Shown here piece by piece: positions 32,392 to 44,884 of a stretch of 64,000 bases of DNA; within the stretch, counting starts at the first letter, position 1, and the number at the start of each line of letters is the position of its first letter. The notes under the pieces are model-generated. The model saw only the letters and a list, made by a program, of their open reading frames with translations. It was not told where the DNA came from and made no database searches. The DNA is from Inonotus obliquus. Taxonomy: Eukaryota > Basidiomycota > Agaricomycetes > Hymenochaetales > Hymenochaetaceae. The position numbers and the translations under genes were made by a program. The stretch covers positions 1,550,001 to 1,614,000 of the forward strand of contig JAJHTX010000008.1 of the NCBI GenBank assembly GCA_032164295.1. The letters run 5' to 3'.

Positions 32392-35300
32392 TCAAAACCT
32401 ATACCGACTACTTGTCATCCTTAAGTCGCCCCTTCCGATGATAGGTTGTTTAAGCTGTCCAGCAGCTCCTCCTCCCCCCGTTCCCTCTCCCACTCTCCCG
32501 TTACCATTAATACCCCTCAACTCCTTAGGTATCCTCGGAACTTCCGGAATCTCTTCCTTCAGCAACCTCCCTTCATCTCCTCCCCCACCATTTCCACTTC
32601 CACTCCCGCCACGACCATTGTAGAGAGCGGCAACACGACGAACCAAACCTTCTCTCGCCTTGGCACTCTTATCGGCGTCGAGAACGCTGTATTGGGAATA
32701 AACGGAACTGGCAGCGTATGATCGTCTATCTGTTGATGATGATTCGTCTTCGTCGGGGTTGGCTGTGAGGTTTGGGTTCATGTTACCATTCGCATCCTTG
32801 TCGATCACGGTGTTTGAGAGATCTTCCCCATCCTCGAATTCATCTTTGAGTTTGGAGAACCGAAGTCGTTCATCTGATTCTTCGTCGAAATCGTCTTCGT
32901 AGTGTGAAGAGATGTCGTCGGAGTCGAGTTTGGTATCGACTGGGTTGACTTCGATTTCTGGGATTGGTATTGGCATCACTGGGTCTACGTCGTCTTCAAC
33001 GCCAACACCAACTCCGCCAACCGTTCCAGCAACGTTACGAAGAGTCGGAGTGTACCCATTCACATTCGTCTCAGCGTTCTCATCGACATACCCGTACCCG
33101 TACCCATACCCGGCTTCGGCATTATCACCATCCTGATACACATCATCCCCGTAATCCGTATACGACTCCGCTTTGATACTATACCTCCTCGTATCAAAAT
33201 ACACGCGTTTTTCACCACGCGCACGCGCCTCGCGGATATAAGCCGAACTATGTCTATCAACCGCTTCGTTCTCATTACTCCTTCGCTCCCACCCGTTACC
33301 ATTCCCATTCCCGTTCTCAGTCTCGTAGTCCATACCCATACCATCTTCCAATCGTTCATCCGAACCTGGAGTTGTAGCGTACATAGCTTTGTACCTCTCC
33401 ACCCTCTCAACAAGTCCTTGTCTATTCTGCGGAGGTAGTATGGGACGCGTAGGGAATGGCGATTCGCGCCCTCTTCGTACGCCTTGACCTTGTCCGGCAC
33501 CAAGTCCCGGCGAAGGGCACCGAGAGAATCGTGCACTTTCCCTTACACTGAGTCCATTATTGAAACCAGCTCCGACACCAACACCAGCACTGAGAGGTGA
33601 CGGAGAACGAGAAGCATAGGCTCGTCCAGGTGATAACATTGATATCTGTGAGCTATTTCTAACCACTCCAGGTTCTTGTCTCGGTGAAGGAGAAACAGGT
33701 CTAGCATTCAACGTCGAAGGAGATGATGGTGGAGGAGGAGCGGGTAAAGGACCCGTTGGTGGTGGTGAAGGTGGAGGAACTTGGTAATACGCCAAAACAC
33801 TTGCTCGTGCTGCTTTGACTTCACCTTCTGTAGGGTCACCATTACTGCTGATGTTGGTGTTGATTGGCGTGGGAGTGCCAGATCGACTTTGTGTGGGTGT
33901 AATATCTAGCCCGAGACCGTTTAAGAGAGCACGTCGACGAGTGGAGAAACCACTAGTACTCCCGTTAGGCGTCAGTGGTGACGATGGGCGCGGAGAACTT
34001 GGTCCCGCAGGAGAACTCGACCCTCCGTTACCGTTCACAATCCCGTTCGTGTAAGCTGCGGATACGGAAAGGTACTGAGAAGACAAAGATGAGGGATCGC
34101 TCGCATTAACATTCGCTTCTGCGAACCGCTGTTGTCGAATAGGAGTCGGTAAACCATCATCTTGGTCAATGATCATGAATGATTCAGGTGTAATCGGGCG
34201 AACTCCTTCAGTAGTATTCACCGCTAGATTCATTCCATTCGCATTCACATCGGCACTCCCATTCGCATTCCCGTTCGCACCGCCACCTCTCACAGAATGC
34301 GTCAACGCAGCAGCAATATCCAACGGATTAGGGAACTTCTTCGATAATGATCCTCTCCTCCCCAGATGCGGATTCGGATGGGAAATAGACGGTTTCGATG
34401 ATGCAGATGACGAAGATGACGACGAAGAGGCCGTCGTGGAAGTGAAAGATGTTGGTGGATGGGATGAACTGCTGCCACCGCTGTAATGGCCATCATCACT
34501 CTTTGAGGACTGTCCACCGAAAGCATTGAAGAATTTGCCTATTCTCGTTGTAGGTGACTTTCCTGATTCCGGACTCCCAGGTGCGTTAACGGGAGAGGGT
34601 GACTTCGAACGGAAAGGTGATTCGGGTCGTTCACCAACACCACTATCACCTCCATTACCTTCGTCGCCGTTCCTATCGGTCTGCGAAGAACGCGGGATAA
34701 CAACAAACGGAGACCACCCTCCATTATTCTTCCGCTCTCTCGGAAGTTCCAGAGAATTCGAACCCGATCCATCTCTTTCGTATTCACCACTCGTACCAAT
34801 TCGACCGGGAGCACTGCGATAACTCCACGGACTTTCCGAGCGCAAATGGTCAGGATCTCGAAAGGTCGGTGGGACGAGGGTGTTCAAACTACCTCCCGAA
34901 GAGTAGATAGGGAGGTCCATTGATGAAGCGGATTTCGTCAATCCTGTTCCAAGTCCTTCCCCAACTCCCAGTTTCGACGAATTTGGGTCTGAGATAGATG
35001 ACGGCAATGTTGCTGGCGCGTTCCCGACAGGCGTACCTGCCCCTGATCGCGCAAACCTATCAGCGATAGGAAGAGGTACAGGCGGTCGAGGAGGTTCTGG
35101 AAGAGGTGGAGGCGTTTCACCCTCTCCTGTTTTCGAGCGATCCCGGTCTTTCGCGTCCCTCGAAGCGGAACGACCCATCAATCGGAAAAGAGACTTCTTT
35201 TTCTTTGGTGTCCGGGTACTTGATGGTTCGTCACCGTCTTCTACAGTAATAGGACTATCAGAACGCGTTTTAGATTTAGATTTCTTTTTTGTGCGCCCGC

Positions 35301-36643
35301 GCTTTTCTGAATCGGTGAAGTATCCGTCAAGTGCTGTTGTTGTCGTTGTTGTTATGAAGCCATGTCCATGACCCGAGCTGGATGAAGGACCGGGACCGTA
35401 CGTAGGGCCGGTAGGTTCAGGTGTAGAGCCAGATCCGGATCCAGGTTTAGAATTGTTGTGCAAAACTGACGCTTTGACAGTCGCAAGGAACGCTCCCGGG
35501 TCCTCGTCCATACTCATTGAAGGTAGTCTCGGCGAAGGTGTAGCCGCATCAAAGGGTTTCAACGTAGCCTCTTCCTTCTCCCTCCCCTTTTTCTTCGCCT
35601 TCGTTTTCGCTTTGGCCAGCGCGAGACTCGATGCCGCCTCACTTCGGTACCCCCCATCACTGTCACCACCATCATCGCCACCATCGCCACTTCTATCTTT
35701 CTTCCTCCATCCCAAACCCATTCTCGATTTCCCCTTTTTGGTCACTTCCGAGAGGTAACCACCATCACTCTCGTATCCAGTTGCACCTCCTCCTGAGACA
35801 AATACGTTCTTCTGTTTTCGTAGTTTGTTCTTTGTAGGAGGAACAGCGAGTGCAAGCATGCCAAGGGGACCCTTGTGAGTGCCATTAGGGCTGTTCATGC
35901 CGTCTTCGTGATGAAAGGGAACAGTTGAGAGGTTATTCGGACTCGTGTATAGTGGGTCTACCGATCCCAAGCCTGGAGTAGATTTTCCTGTTCCTCCACT
36001 CGCTGAATTGCTCGAGTTCGTGGTTCCCTGTTGGAGGTAAGGATAAGAGGATTGCACTGGCTGGCGAAAGCTGTATGGTGACAAGGAAGATTCTTCTGAG
36101 GTTGATGGGGAGGTTAAGGCGGGAGTGCTATGCTGCTTGCCGCCACCCCATTGGTCAAGACCCATTCACCGCGCGTCGCGCATGTCGTGAATTACACACG
36201 TCGTTGTCGGGCAACAGACACGAGGAATGAGAATACCGTGCGAGCAAGGAACGAAGAAGCAAATAGATACAACGTGTCAGCGTATTGGATGAGCGTGAGA
36301 CGAAGCATATTGAAAATTAGAGTGAGAGCCAGAATAAGACTCATGCCACCGAATTGGAACACGTAACAGAAAATAAATAGTGGAGAGGAGAGTGAAGAGA
36401 ACAGAAAATAGACTTTACGAACTCCTATGAATGCTAAGAATGAGTAGAATGACTTCTCACCTCAGCAGTCTCATCATCTTCTCCCTCGGGTACTGCGTCG
36501 AACATCCACTTCTTCATGACAGAGCTGCGGAATCCTAGGCTTAGTGCCGCGTCAAGAACGGATGCGCGCAACTCGACTCCTGGTTCTTCACCATCTCCCC
36601 CTCCTTCTCGTCCTGAAGTTGTTGAAGACATCGAGGACGTCAT
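32392..36643 (-). CDS. large Ser/Gly/Asn-rich low-complexity protein, function unknown
   Basis: The single long frame (36165 down) encodes 1257 residues. A stop codon touches its first ATG, and an upstream exon fits better: 36643-36461 (MTSSMSSTTSGREGGG..., DAALSLGFRSSVMKKWMFDA, EDDETAE) with donor GTGAGA and acceptor GCAAGCAG at 36133. These join in phase to HSTPALTSPSTSEESSLSPY and give about 1307 residues. Visible features: basic KNKLRKQKNVFVSGGG and GYESDGGYLSEV repeats (also DGGYRSEAASS and DGYFTDSEKRG), poly-Ser and poly-Asn-Gly tracts (NGNGNGNGW), proline-rich PPPPSSPS, and a conserved-looking C-terminus with KEEIPEVPRIPKELRGING. It is largely disordered with SP/TP phosphorylation-like sites. 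It could be a scaffold or signalling protein; I cannot name it. Confidence 0.7.
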
Positions 36644-37835
36644 CTTTGAGATAACAGTTGGTTTGGTGTCTCGTTCGCTTAGGATACACGCGATCGGATA
36701 CGACACAGGACACAAAATCGAAGAGGAAATCGGATAGGAAGAGAGGCACCAGGCTCCTTATAGGGTCAATCAAGACCGAGGGCAACGAGCGCGATATGTC
36801 TGTAATGAGCGTGGGGACGGACAAAAAGGTCGAAAGGCCGGCCCTTCGACGCGCAGAGTGCGCGCTCACTGTAAGTCAATCAAATAACGAAACGAAAGGA
36901 GCGTGTTTCGATTTCGGGAGTTTTCTCCCTCTGCGTGTAGCGAAGAGATTCTTCTTCCGTGTTTCCCTTATTCTGGGATATTGCCGTCTCCTCCCTTCAC
37001 TTGCGACGTCCGCCAGTTGTTATGTGTACACGCTAGTTGCGACCGACGTCTACCGTTAACCCCGCGAGAGAGAGAAACGACGAGAGAAGGTCCAGGCTTT
37101 TCTATGCCAGCGAATACTTACTGACGCGCGCGCAAAGCGAGCACTGGGTACTAGCAAGAGAGGGGAGTAGGAAGAGAATGAAGGTAGAAGGGAGAAATAG
37201 ATAGCATAGCGAATTGAGTTGAAAGTTAGCTGCTCGGTTGTGATTTCCTAAAAAGCGACGAGGCTAACTGAAACAAATTGAATAGAATAAAAATTGAATT
37301 AGATCCGCTAGCTAGGCTACAACATAACAACTGCCTTCTCCGTCCTATCTTCTCAGTTCTCTCCTGCAAACCTTCGCTTTCATGGCTCACTGGCAGTCCA
37401 CGCAGCCTAGCTAAATTCGCAGAAAAAAAGAGTAAAATAATAATTTACTCATGCTGGGATCTACTCATAAAGGAGTGATGGTCTCTACAGGTACCAACTC
37501 TTCCACCTTCACAACGTCCACCCACGACGGTGATGGATTCTCGTCTTCGGTTCCTTTTCCCAATATCAGCTCCGTTACAATTACAAACAACACCCCCACG
37601 TCTTTCAATTTCTCTCGCCGCTCAATTTGGTGCTGTATGCACCCTTCTTCTTGTTTCTTGTTTCTATGGAAATAGATCGGCCATTACATTGCATGGGGAA
37701 GTGTTCGTTTCTATTGGTGCGAGGATAAGTGTGCGGTGGTGCTGCGGTGATGCAACGAGTCAATCCAACCTACTGTGTACCTTCGCGCGTTGGATCCTAT
37801 ATATTTACAAAGTTCCGTTCATTCGACACGAGGCA
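36644..37835. other. intergenic
   Basis: No gene is supported. Overlapping short plus-strand frames (36658-37059, 37530-37868) have no domain. Confidence 0.4.
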
Positions 37836-38034
37836 CGGAACCTGTCAGTTATGAATTACAAGGTGTGAGTCATGAAGTATGGCTTGCTTGGAAATGAGGT
37901 GAATAGAAGAGGAGGACAGCACCGTGTGCATTTGGCTTATATGACACCCAGCGTATATCATCATTTCATCTCATCTCAAATGCACAGCGAAAGGCATTCT
38001 AGACTGTCCGACGCGATATTACCCTGCGAAAAAG

Positions 38035-38652
38035 TTGACCACAACGTCCATAGACTCCGTACTCCAAGCCCGACTCCTCCGGGGGATACACCGAATTCCA
38101 TTCCGGAACCGCAAAGATCTATTGGATTACGATTTGGATTTGAATATCACCTCCCACTCACCAAGTCAAACAGTTCCTAAAATACACCGCAAGCGCATGG
38201 CTTGGAAACGCGTGATGCGGAAATGCACTTTTCATACGAATCAGTTTGCTTCTCTCAGAGCTGAACGGTCATGCGTACAGTTATTACAAGGTCACCGCGC
38301 GCCAGTGTTCGAGGGGTACATCGCCATGCAGCAGCCACAATCCCAAGTACATGCGGAGGCCGCGACGCAGGCATATTTAGCACGGATGATCGCGGCTCCG
38401 TATAAGTACATGTACAGACGAAGCATATTTGCGCGAATGCCAACTCGTTGTCGACTTCGGAGGCAATTCTCGTATGAAATCAAAAGCGAGATATTACCTC
38501 GAGCGGCCAACGCGGGTATGGGCAGTACGGGCACCAAGCAAACAGGAAGGCTGGGAGAGTTGAAGCATAATTGGATGGTGGTGCCGAGTATCGAACCTAT
38601 TGCTAGTTGTTTCCTTGATGACGGGGTTCTATCATGTTGCTTAGAATTCTAA
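38035..38652 (+). CDS. possible protein with a segment identical in both duplication copies
   Basis: A 205-codon frame. The part from about 38236 (NQFASLRAERSCVQLLQGHR..., MIAAPYKYMYRRSIFARMPT..., NWMVVPSIEPIASCFLDD) to LEF and TAA is identical in copy 2 (62000-62418), while the upstream part is not in frame there. No family was recognised. Other frames are open over the same DNA on the minus strand, so coding status is uncertain. The identity of the DNA is the main observation. Confidence 0.35.
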   Translation: MTTTSIDSVLQARLLRGIHRIPFRNRKDLLDYDLDLNITSHSPSQTVPKIHRKRMAWKRVMRKCTFHTNQFASLRAERSCVQLLQGHRAPVFEGYIAMQQPQSQVHAEAATQAYLARMIAAPYKYMYRRSIFARMPTRCRLRRQFSYEIKSEILPRAANAGMGSTGTKQTGRLGELKHNWMVVPSIEPIASCFLDDGVLSCCLEF

Positions 38653-39239
38653 TGGTGCGGGATGTGCACGGTCGAAACGGGCTGCGAAACAAAAATTCTA
38701 GTCTTCTTATTAGCGTGTGCAGGGAGAATCAATTACGCTTTCACGTACATACACAGACCTAAGCCTGTCCAGGTGCATCGAATTAATAGTACGATCCACT
38801 TGCATGGATCAGGACCCCGCAGAGTACTTGGGACGAGATGTAGACGGTCCCATATCCCTCTCCGAGACCGAACCACTGCTCAGAAGAGAACATGGAGAAA
38901 GGCAGACGCAAAACAAGTCCATCCATCGAATTTAGATCGTACTCGCTCCCTCAAACAGGTGTAGAGAGTGGCCAAGTTTCCCAGCCTTAGACGGCCAAAC
39001 GTCGCATTGCAAGAGATTCCAATCCGTCCATATCAAGACATGCCTACTGGCTAATAATGGGTTCAGACACTCGGAAGCTTGTATGGTTTGAGATCGCGGT
39101 GAGAAAGATTTGAGCTCTGAGGTAGGATACATTAGAAAGAATCTGAGTTTGCCTCGGCTGAGGTTAAGTATCTTCTTTTTTTCACCGCGCTACACGTGAC
39201 AGCGTATCCGTGGGAATTACACGGCGGGCAAATCAAGAT

Positions 39240-39622
39240 GGAGGTGAGGTCGGAATTTTAAATGTTTTCTTCTTTGTCATTTTAAATATCGATAAGGATA
39301 TCCGACGGGTCGATATTTAAAATATAAATCACGTGCTGGCATTTTAAATATCGACTTGGATATCAACAGGGTTGATATTTTAAATATCAGTTGGGTTGTG
39401 ATATGCAAATCGACATATTAAGTATCTACTTAGTGATATTTTAAATATAAATTAGTATATCTACTTGGCTGATATTTAAAATATACAATAGAATATCATC
39501 CTGGTTCATATTATAAGTGTCGTCCAGGTAGATATTGAGCAGGCAATGAGAGGGCAATGGGAGGGCGACAAGCGGGCGTTGGGAGGGCAATGGGCAGGCA
39601 ATGGGTGGGCAATGGATGGGCG
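39240..39622. repeat. E2 left subterminal repeats
   Basis: AT palindromes (GATATTTAAAATATA type, 39260-39535) are followed by the GAGGGCAATGGGAGGGCGAC minisatellite, which B3 then splits. Confidence 0.7.
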
Positions 39623-39623
39623 A

Positions 39624-40942
39624 TAAATGTGCGAGATTGCGTCCGGTACCGAAATACCGAGACGAGGGGTGTATGGTTTTAAGTGGGGGAGGGCTAATAC
39701 GTGCCGGTACTTAACCAGTACGCTCACGGTACTTGTTGTCTATGAAATGGGGGAGTGAATGGATGGGCCAGAAGTGAAGAGTATGTGATTCTGGTACAAA
39801 AAGGACAGGTCAGAGCGTGGGAAAAACTTCGGTATAGGTCGGTACAAGGGAGAACGTAGCAAAACAAGAGTCTAATACCGTGGGAAAAACCTCGGTACAG
39901 GTCGGTACAGAAAGAAAGGGGTTGGTACGTGGAGGTATGTTGTCAAACAAGAAGATCAGTACAGAAACTAAAGGATGACGTGCAGAATACAAAGGATAAC
40001 TAAAGGTCGGTACCGTGGGAAAAACCTCGGTACAGGTCGGTACTGCAAGGAAACAGCTAGCACGGGGTGGTATAGCAAGAAACAGACTGGGGGAGGCTGG
40101 TGGCTGAGAGTGTTGACTGGACCGGGAAGCAAACCTGAGCCCTTGCACGGGAGGCTAACTCCTGAGGTTCACTTGAGACGGAACTGGGACAGGACTGGGA
40201 CGAAGCTTGAGATGAGACTGAGATGGAACTGAGAAGGGGGTGAGGAAACCCGAGCCCTCACGTTAGAGGCTAGCTCCTAAGATTACCTGGAGAGCTACTA
40301 CGTACAGGAGGAGATATTTATACTACTGTACCGTAGTTAGCTCATAAATCCAAAAGGAGAAAGTAGAAAGGAAGATCAAAACAAAGAAAAGTCTGAAGAA
40401 AAATGTAACAATGAAAGTGAACATTGCAGCGCCATCAGGGGGACAACAAGAAAGGGTTAGGGAGGACAAGATACCAATGAAAACGTAGCATATAGTACCC
40501 CTGGATGAAAAGTCCTCAGGACAAGAGATCTGCGCCCCTGCTGATTGATACCGACACGTTTCTGGTGGTACCGGACCTGAAAACCTTAACAGATACTGAC
40601 CCTGAGCTTCCCCAAAGAACCGGCATGCATAGTCCAACCATCAGGAATGAATACCAGAGAGGAAGACGTCTGATCCATGTCATGAGAGCATGTCGAATTG
40701 CCAAATTGTCTCGGTACCGGGTTTCTCGGCACTCGGTACTCTCGGTATTCTCGGTACCGGGTTTCTTGGCGCTCGGTACCGGTACTCTCGGCGTTCGGTA
40801 TCTTGAGAAATGTGACCGACAGTTTCTCTAGGTGTGCTGGTGAATACTGGAAGGTGTAGATGGGACTGTACCGTAGCATGGGGTAAGCGTAGAATGGGAT
40901 ACCGGGGTTGATACCGAGCTCAGCTGCACGTAGTTCTCTTCA
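39624..40942 (-). mobile_element. B3: repeat family B, reversed
   Basis: TAAATGTGCGAGATTGC...GTAGTTCTCTTCA, 1319 bp, is the reverse of B1/B2 ends. The flanks GCGA/GCGG fit a 4-bp duplication. It has inserted inside the E2 minisatellite. A 40-bp region (40720-40780) contains an extra CTCGGTACTCTCGGTATTCT duplication not in B1/B2. Confidence 0.7.
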
Positions 40943-41170
40943 GCGGTGAGTGGGCAATGAGAGGGCAATAGGTGGGTGATGGGAGGGCAGTGAGTGGGCA
41001 ATGAGGGGGTGACAGGCAGGCAGTGAGTGGGCAATGAGAGGGCAATAGGTGGGCAATAGGAGGGCAATGAGCGGGCAATGAGAGGGCAATAGGTGGGCAA
41101 TGGGAGGGCAATGAGCGGGCAGTGAGCAGGCAATAAGAGGGCGACAGGCAGGCAATGAGAGGGAACAGGA
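40943..41170. repeat. E2 minisatellite, continued
   Basis: About 20 units of GGGCAATGAGAGGGCAATAG type. It is much longer than the E1 counterpart, so the array expands and contracts. Confidence 0.7.
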
Positions 41171-41299
41171 GCAACATCTATGGATACAGCGAGTCATGGT
41201 AGAAGGTGAAACTGTGGCAGCTAGAGTGGGTATCCATTCTGTTGTTGCAGGGGTAGCATTTAGTGTCAGCTTGGGCTACTAACATGTAAGAAAATGTCG

Positions 41300-41401
41300 C
41301 AGCGATGGACAGTACCATGAGAACAATGAAGTCTGCATTCTTGATATTGAAAGACTTGATGGACTCCCTGCCCTGGAGCATCTTGCCTGTATTTGTGTTA
41401 A
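41300..41401 (-). pseudogene. RAD23 fragment in E2, downstream exon
   Basis: NTGKMLQGRESIKSFNIKN and ADFIVLMVL on the minus strand match the second captured RAD23 exon in E1. The other exon lies at 52083-52320, because C2 inserted in the intron between them. Confidence 0.65.
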
Positions 41402-42895
41402 AGGGTAATACCGGAGGCTACGATCAATATGGGCTTAATTCTGCGATTCTACCGCTTCTTACTTCTCTTCGGACCATGGTACTTCTGCCGTCCTATCTAC
41501 GCCTGCGGTTCCAACAAAGTACGAGGCTTCTGTGATTCGACAAGGCTAAGATCGATTGAGAACTGGTCCTGCATGCATTTAGCCAGACTTCTGTGCCAAT
41601 ACCGAATCACCAATTCTTACGCCCGTCTTCCATCACAGTACTGAACCACCAGACTTCGATACCGATGATAATACCGTACCGTCCACCCATCCTGATACCG
41701 ACACTTAATAGTCCACGTTTAGTCGATACTACGCCCTCGACAGCCCATACTGAGGGGAAGGCTCACAAGCTATGATCAGTCTGCCATATGTTGCTGCAAA
41801 GAGTTGGATCATTGTCGAAGCTCCAAGTCCGACGGTATGCCCTTCTGAACCGCCATGCATCGATACCGACGATACCGGTGTTGATACTGATGGTCCACTC
41901 TGGTACCAAAGTTCATGATATGTGCGAGGTCGAGACCACGCCCTTAGAGATCTACGTTGAGAGGAAGGTTGGGAAATGAATCAGGTCTGCCGTACGCTGC
42001 TTCGATCTCAGAGGAGACCATCAATCCGACTCGGAGGCAAAGCCAAGCCATGCCCAGTCGAGTTAGGCAACACGTACCGATCAATATTGAGGGGCACGAG
42101 CGATCTCATTGATGCCCAGGGACGATCCCAGCATACTGATTGGTACCGAGTGATAGAGTACTCCAATGCCAAGGTTAGGTTGTACTGACATGTCAACATC
42201 GGAGCGTGCTGTCCGATCACTCGGTAGATGTCCAGACTGACGCTGCACGGATCATGATACCAGAACAAAGGTAAATCTGGATGACGTGCTTCTCCAGAGA
42301 AGAAGATGACAGGGCCATTGTCAGAAGCGCCCATGCGGTAGCTTGAGACACGTCCTTACTTTAGTGCTGGTCGACATCGGTACCGCCACCCTACCTCGGT
42401 ATCACTTGTCGTGAGTTTTCATTGGGCTCTTGTCTTGTCCCACCCTATTCTTAGCTACCCTCTGATAAAACTTCTTATTCATTCATCATCTTATGTTTCC
42501 CCTGATTATATTTTTACATTCATTTCGACCTTATGTTCCCCTTCTTGTACCAGATTGTGGTACAATTTGACTTGTAAAAACTCCCCACTTGGTATCTTGA
42601 ATGGCTATGGTATTATGGTATTTATAGCCTGCATGTTCTACCATAGCAAACCAGCTAATCTGAGAGGAACTTCCAGAGTGAAGATCCGGGTTTTGCTTAT
42701 CTTGTTCAAGTCCCCGTTCACCAGTCTCACTGTTAGGATGGACGAGGTGGCAGTGCACGTTCGAGGCCTGTTCTCACGAAGGTCATCTAGGGACAACTGT
42801 TACGCTCTGCGTCGTTAGGAGCGTCGATCACAAAGATCTAGGACGTCGACGAGCACAGGTGAACGAGCTACCACTTAATCACAAGTGACCATAGT

Positions 42896-44437
42896 CTGCG
42901 ACGTAGGTGATAGTACTAGATTAGCACATTGTTAGGACCAGTGCGGAGCGGATCAGCAGATCGACATTGATCCACTGATCAACACGATTGACGCACCAGA
43001 ACAAGTCCACTCACTCTGGCAATATTCGCAATCCATCTTGATAAGCGATGGGAAGTGCAAGGCGGTGCTTGTAGAGCGGGGTAGCAACAGTACTTAGTCG
43101 GGGTCAAGGGACCGGCCGGACACTAGTACCGATGATAAGAGTGGTAGCGAAGAAGAGAAGCTTTGTGGGGCTTCTTTGTATTCACTAGTACAGAAGAATT
43201 TTGCTGAGGGACATAGCCACCCTCGCTTGGCCTATTTATACCCGAAGCTTCTATCTATTGAGTTACCCGGGCTCCCTCGGGCACAGCCTCCTGATTCTTC
43301 TGAGCATGGCCCCTCTCTTGTCCGATACCCCGCAATCTCCAATCGGGTGGCGATGCACTTCCGATTTCCTCCTGCAATCTTCCAGATCCTTTGATATGAC
43401 TTCATACCTGGTTAGTGCACGGCAATCACGCCATCACCGGCCAATCCTGTGGCTGTGCGGAGCTCCGTGCCTTCCGCACTGCCGTGTTAGTCCTTCTCGA
43501 ATGTTCCGTATGATGTTATGCACAGCAACTCGAACAGTCTGCCATGTCTTCATCCTCTGCAGGTGCTGCTGGGCCATTCGGCCGTCTCAGTTGACTCGGG
43601 CTTCCTCCTTCAATAGGATTAGCTCAATTATCAATCACCAGAGCGGCGAGCCTATATGGTTCTGCCTGTACTATGGCAGGTAACCCAGTCTGCCAGATCG
43701 TCGCTCAGCGATATCCGTCGGGTATCCGTATCTCTGTTCCTTGCACCTGATTGCCACTGATTCCTTCCATGATGAAGGTTAAGATCGCCCCATTGATCCG
43801 TTCCCTCGGTTGAGAGATTTCCAATGCTATCATCCCCGGTAGTTGATTCTGCTCCGATTTCCATCGTGCCACTATGTTGCCAAATAGATTATTGCGTAGT
43901 GCTTGATGTTCTCTTGTAGCTTCCACATGTACTGGCCAGTCGAGTTGTATTGCCACTCATCGGCATAGCTGGGAATGTATCGATCTTCTTGTCCATGCTA
44001 TTACACCTGCATTTGCAATGTAGTGTAACCCCCTTCCTGACCAAACCATAACTTCGTGCAAGTATGCATTTAGTGTAGGTGTGAACAATGGTTGAGTTGT
44101 TTCTGCAACCGTCGACCAATGGTGGTTGGTTCGAATTGAATACGGGTCACTTCGAAGCATATGATTTACTGCGTCCTCGAGTATCCATGTCTGCAGTATC
44201 CATGCTTCCTCATGTATCCATTCACAGAACCGGCATATTGGTGTATTGATTTGTCCTGGTAATGTCGAGCCCCAGGGACAATAGCATGTGCGTGTATAAT
44301 ATGTTCGATCGAATTGTCTTTCCATGTCTGATGATCGTGGGAATTTATCGGGTTGTAGCGTCTCTGGATCTGCATGCCAAATAAGTCAATTTCTTCTGAC
44401 ACACATCTAACTAAGATACAAGTATTGTACGACTTAC
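42896..44437 (-). mobile_element. 1542-bp intron-shaped insert in the Gypsy-2 3' LTR
   Basis: On the minus strand it follows the 35-nt leader (44472-44438). It starts GTAAGTCGTAC and ends GTGCTAATCTAGTACTATC, then CACCTACGTCGCAG, repeating the last 25 nt of the leader (44438-44462 and 42896-42920). Its first 10 nt and its last 30 nt or so match the 67-nt insert of Gypsy-1. No inverted ends are present. The middle carries frames from a protein of unknown family (see 43705-44325). It could be a long intron, an intron-like mobile element, or a nested element inside an older short insert. Confidence 0.65.
43705..44325 (-). pseudogene. unidentified protein remnant inside the LTR insert
   Basis: Two adjoining frames separated by a shift: SPYSIRTNHHWSTVAETTQP...YLHEVMVWSGRGLHYIAN..., then IQLDWPVHVEATREHQALRN, LFGNIVARWKSEQNQLPGMI, ALEISQPRERINGAILTFIM. 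The tryptophan-rich, evenly hydrophilic character could be capsid-like, but I cannot name it. It has no RT or integrase motifs. A longer minus frame upstream (44166-44510) overlaps it. Confidence 0.35.
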
Positions 44438-44884
44438 CTGCGACGTAGGTGATAGTACTAGAACAAGAGAGTGGGGAATCCCTAGCTCTCTGATCCAGCC
44501 TTATATACACTTCGGTCGTGGGTAAGTTCTACTCTAAATAGGTGCTGACTAGCAGCAAGTAAATATGAACAAACAAACAACGGGGCCCGACGAGTCAGCA
44601 AGAATGAGTAAAGATGAGTAAGCGTCGTCGGGTTAAACGGAAAGAAGAATAATGAGTCAGCAAGAATGAGTAATAATAGAATGGGAAAAAGAATGAAAGG
44701 GAATAGCGGGATAAAGTTGTTATAGATTGTAATTAGCTAAGCCTGTATGTATTAAGTAAGGAATGTGGTTAAAAAGGAGTGTAAATATGCATTGACGAAA
44801 ATAAAAGAAAGGCCGTATAAAGAAAAGGGAAAAGGCGTCGTAACATTACCCCCTCTTCAAGGTTGGGCGTCCCAACCAACCCTT

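Larger units (their letters stand above)
42798..44845 (-). repeat. Gypsy-2 3' LTR containing a 1542-bp insert
   Basis: 2048 bp against 500 bp for the 5' LTR. The insert lies at 42896-44437, at the same leader position as in Gypsy-1. Confidence 0.88.

Noticed and set aside
36658..37868. Overlapping plus-strand frames upstream of the low-complexity gene
   Set aside because: No domain, no convincing splice structure and unstable frames. They are more likely promoter and untranslated DNA.
38540..38610. tRNA-like GGTTCGATACTCGGCACC on the minus strand
   Set aside because: No matching acceptor stem, D-arm or anticodon arm can be built around it.
40943..41170. Regular short repeats that might suggest a CRISPR-like array
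   Set aside because: Units are about 10 bp, degenerate, and have no spacers. They are a minisatellite inside a transposon end, and the genome is eukaryotic.
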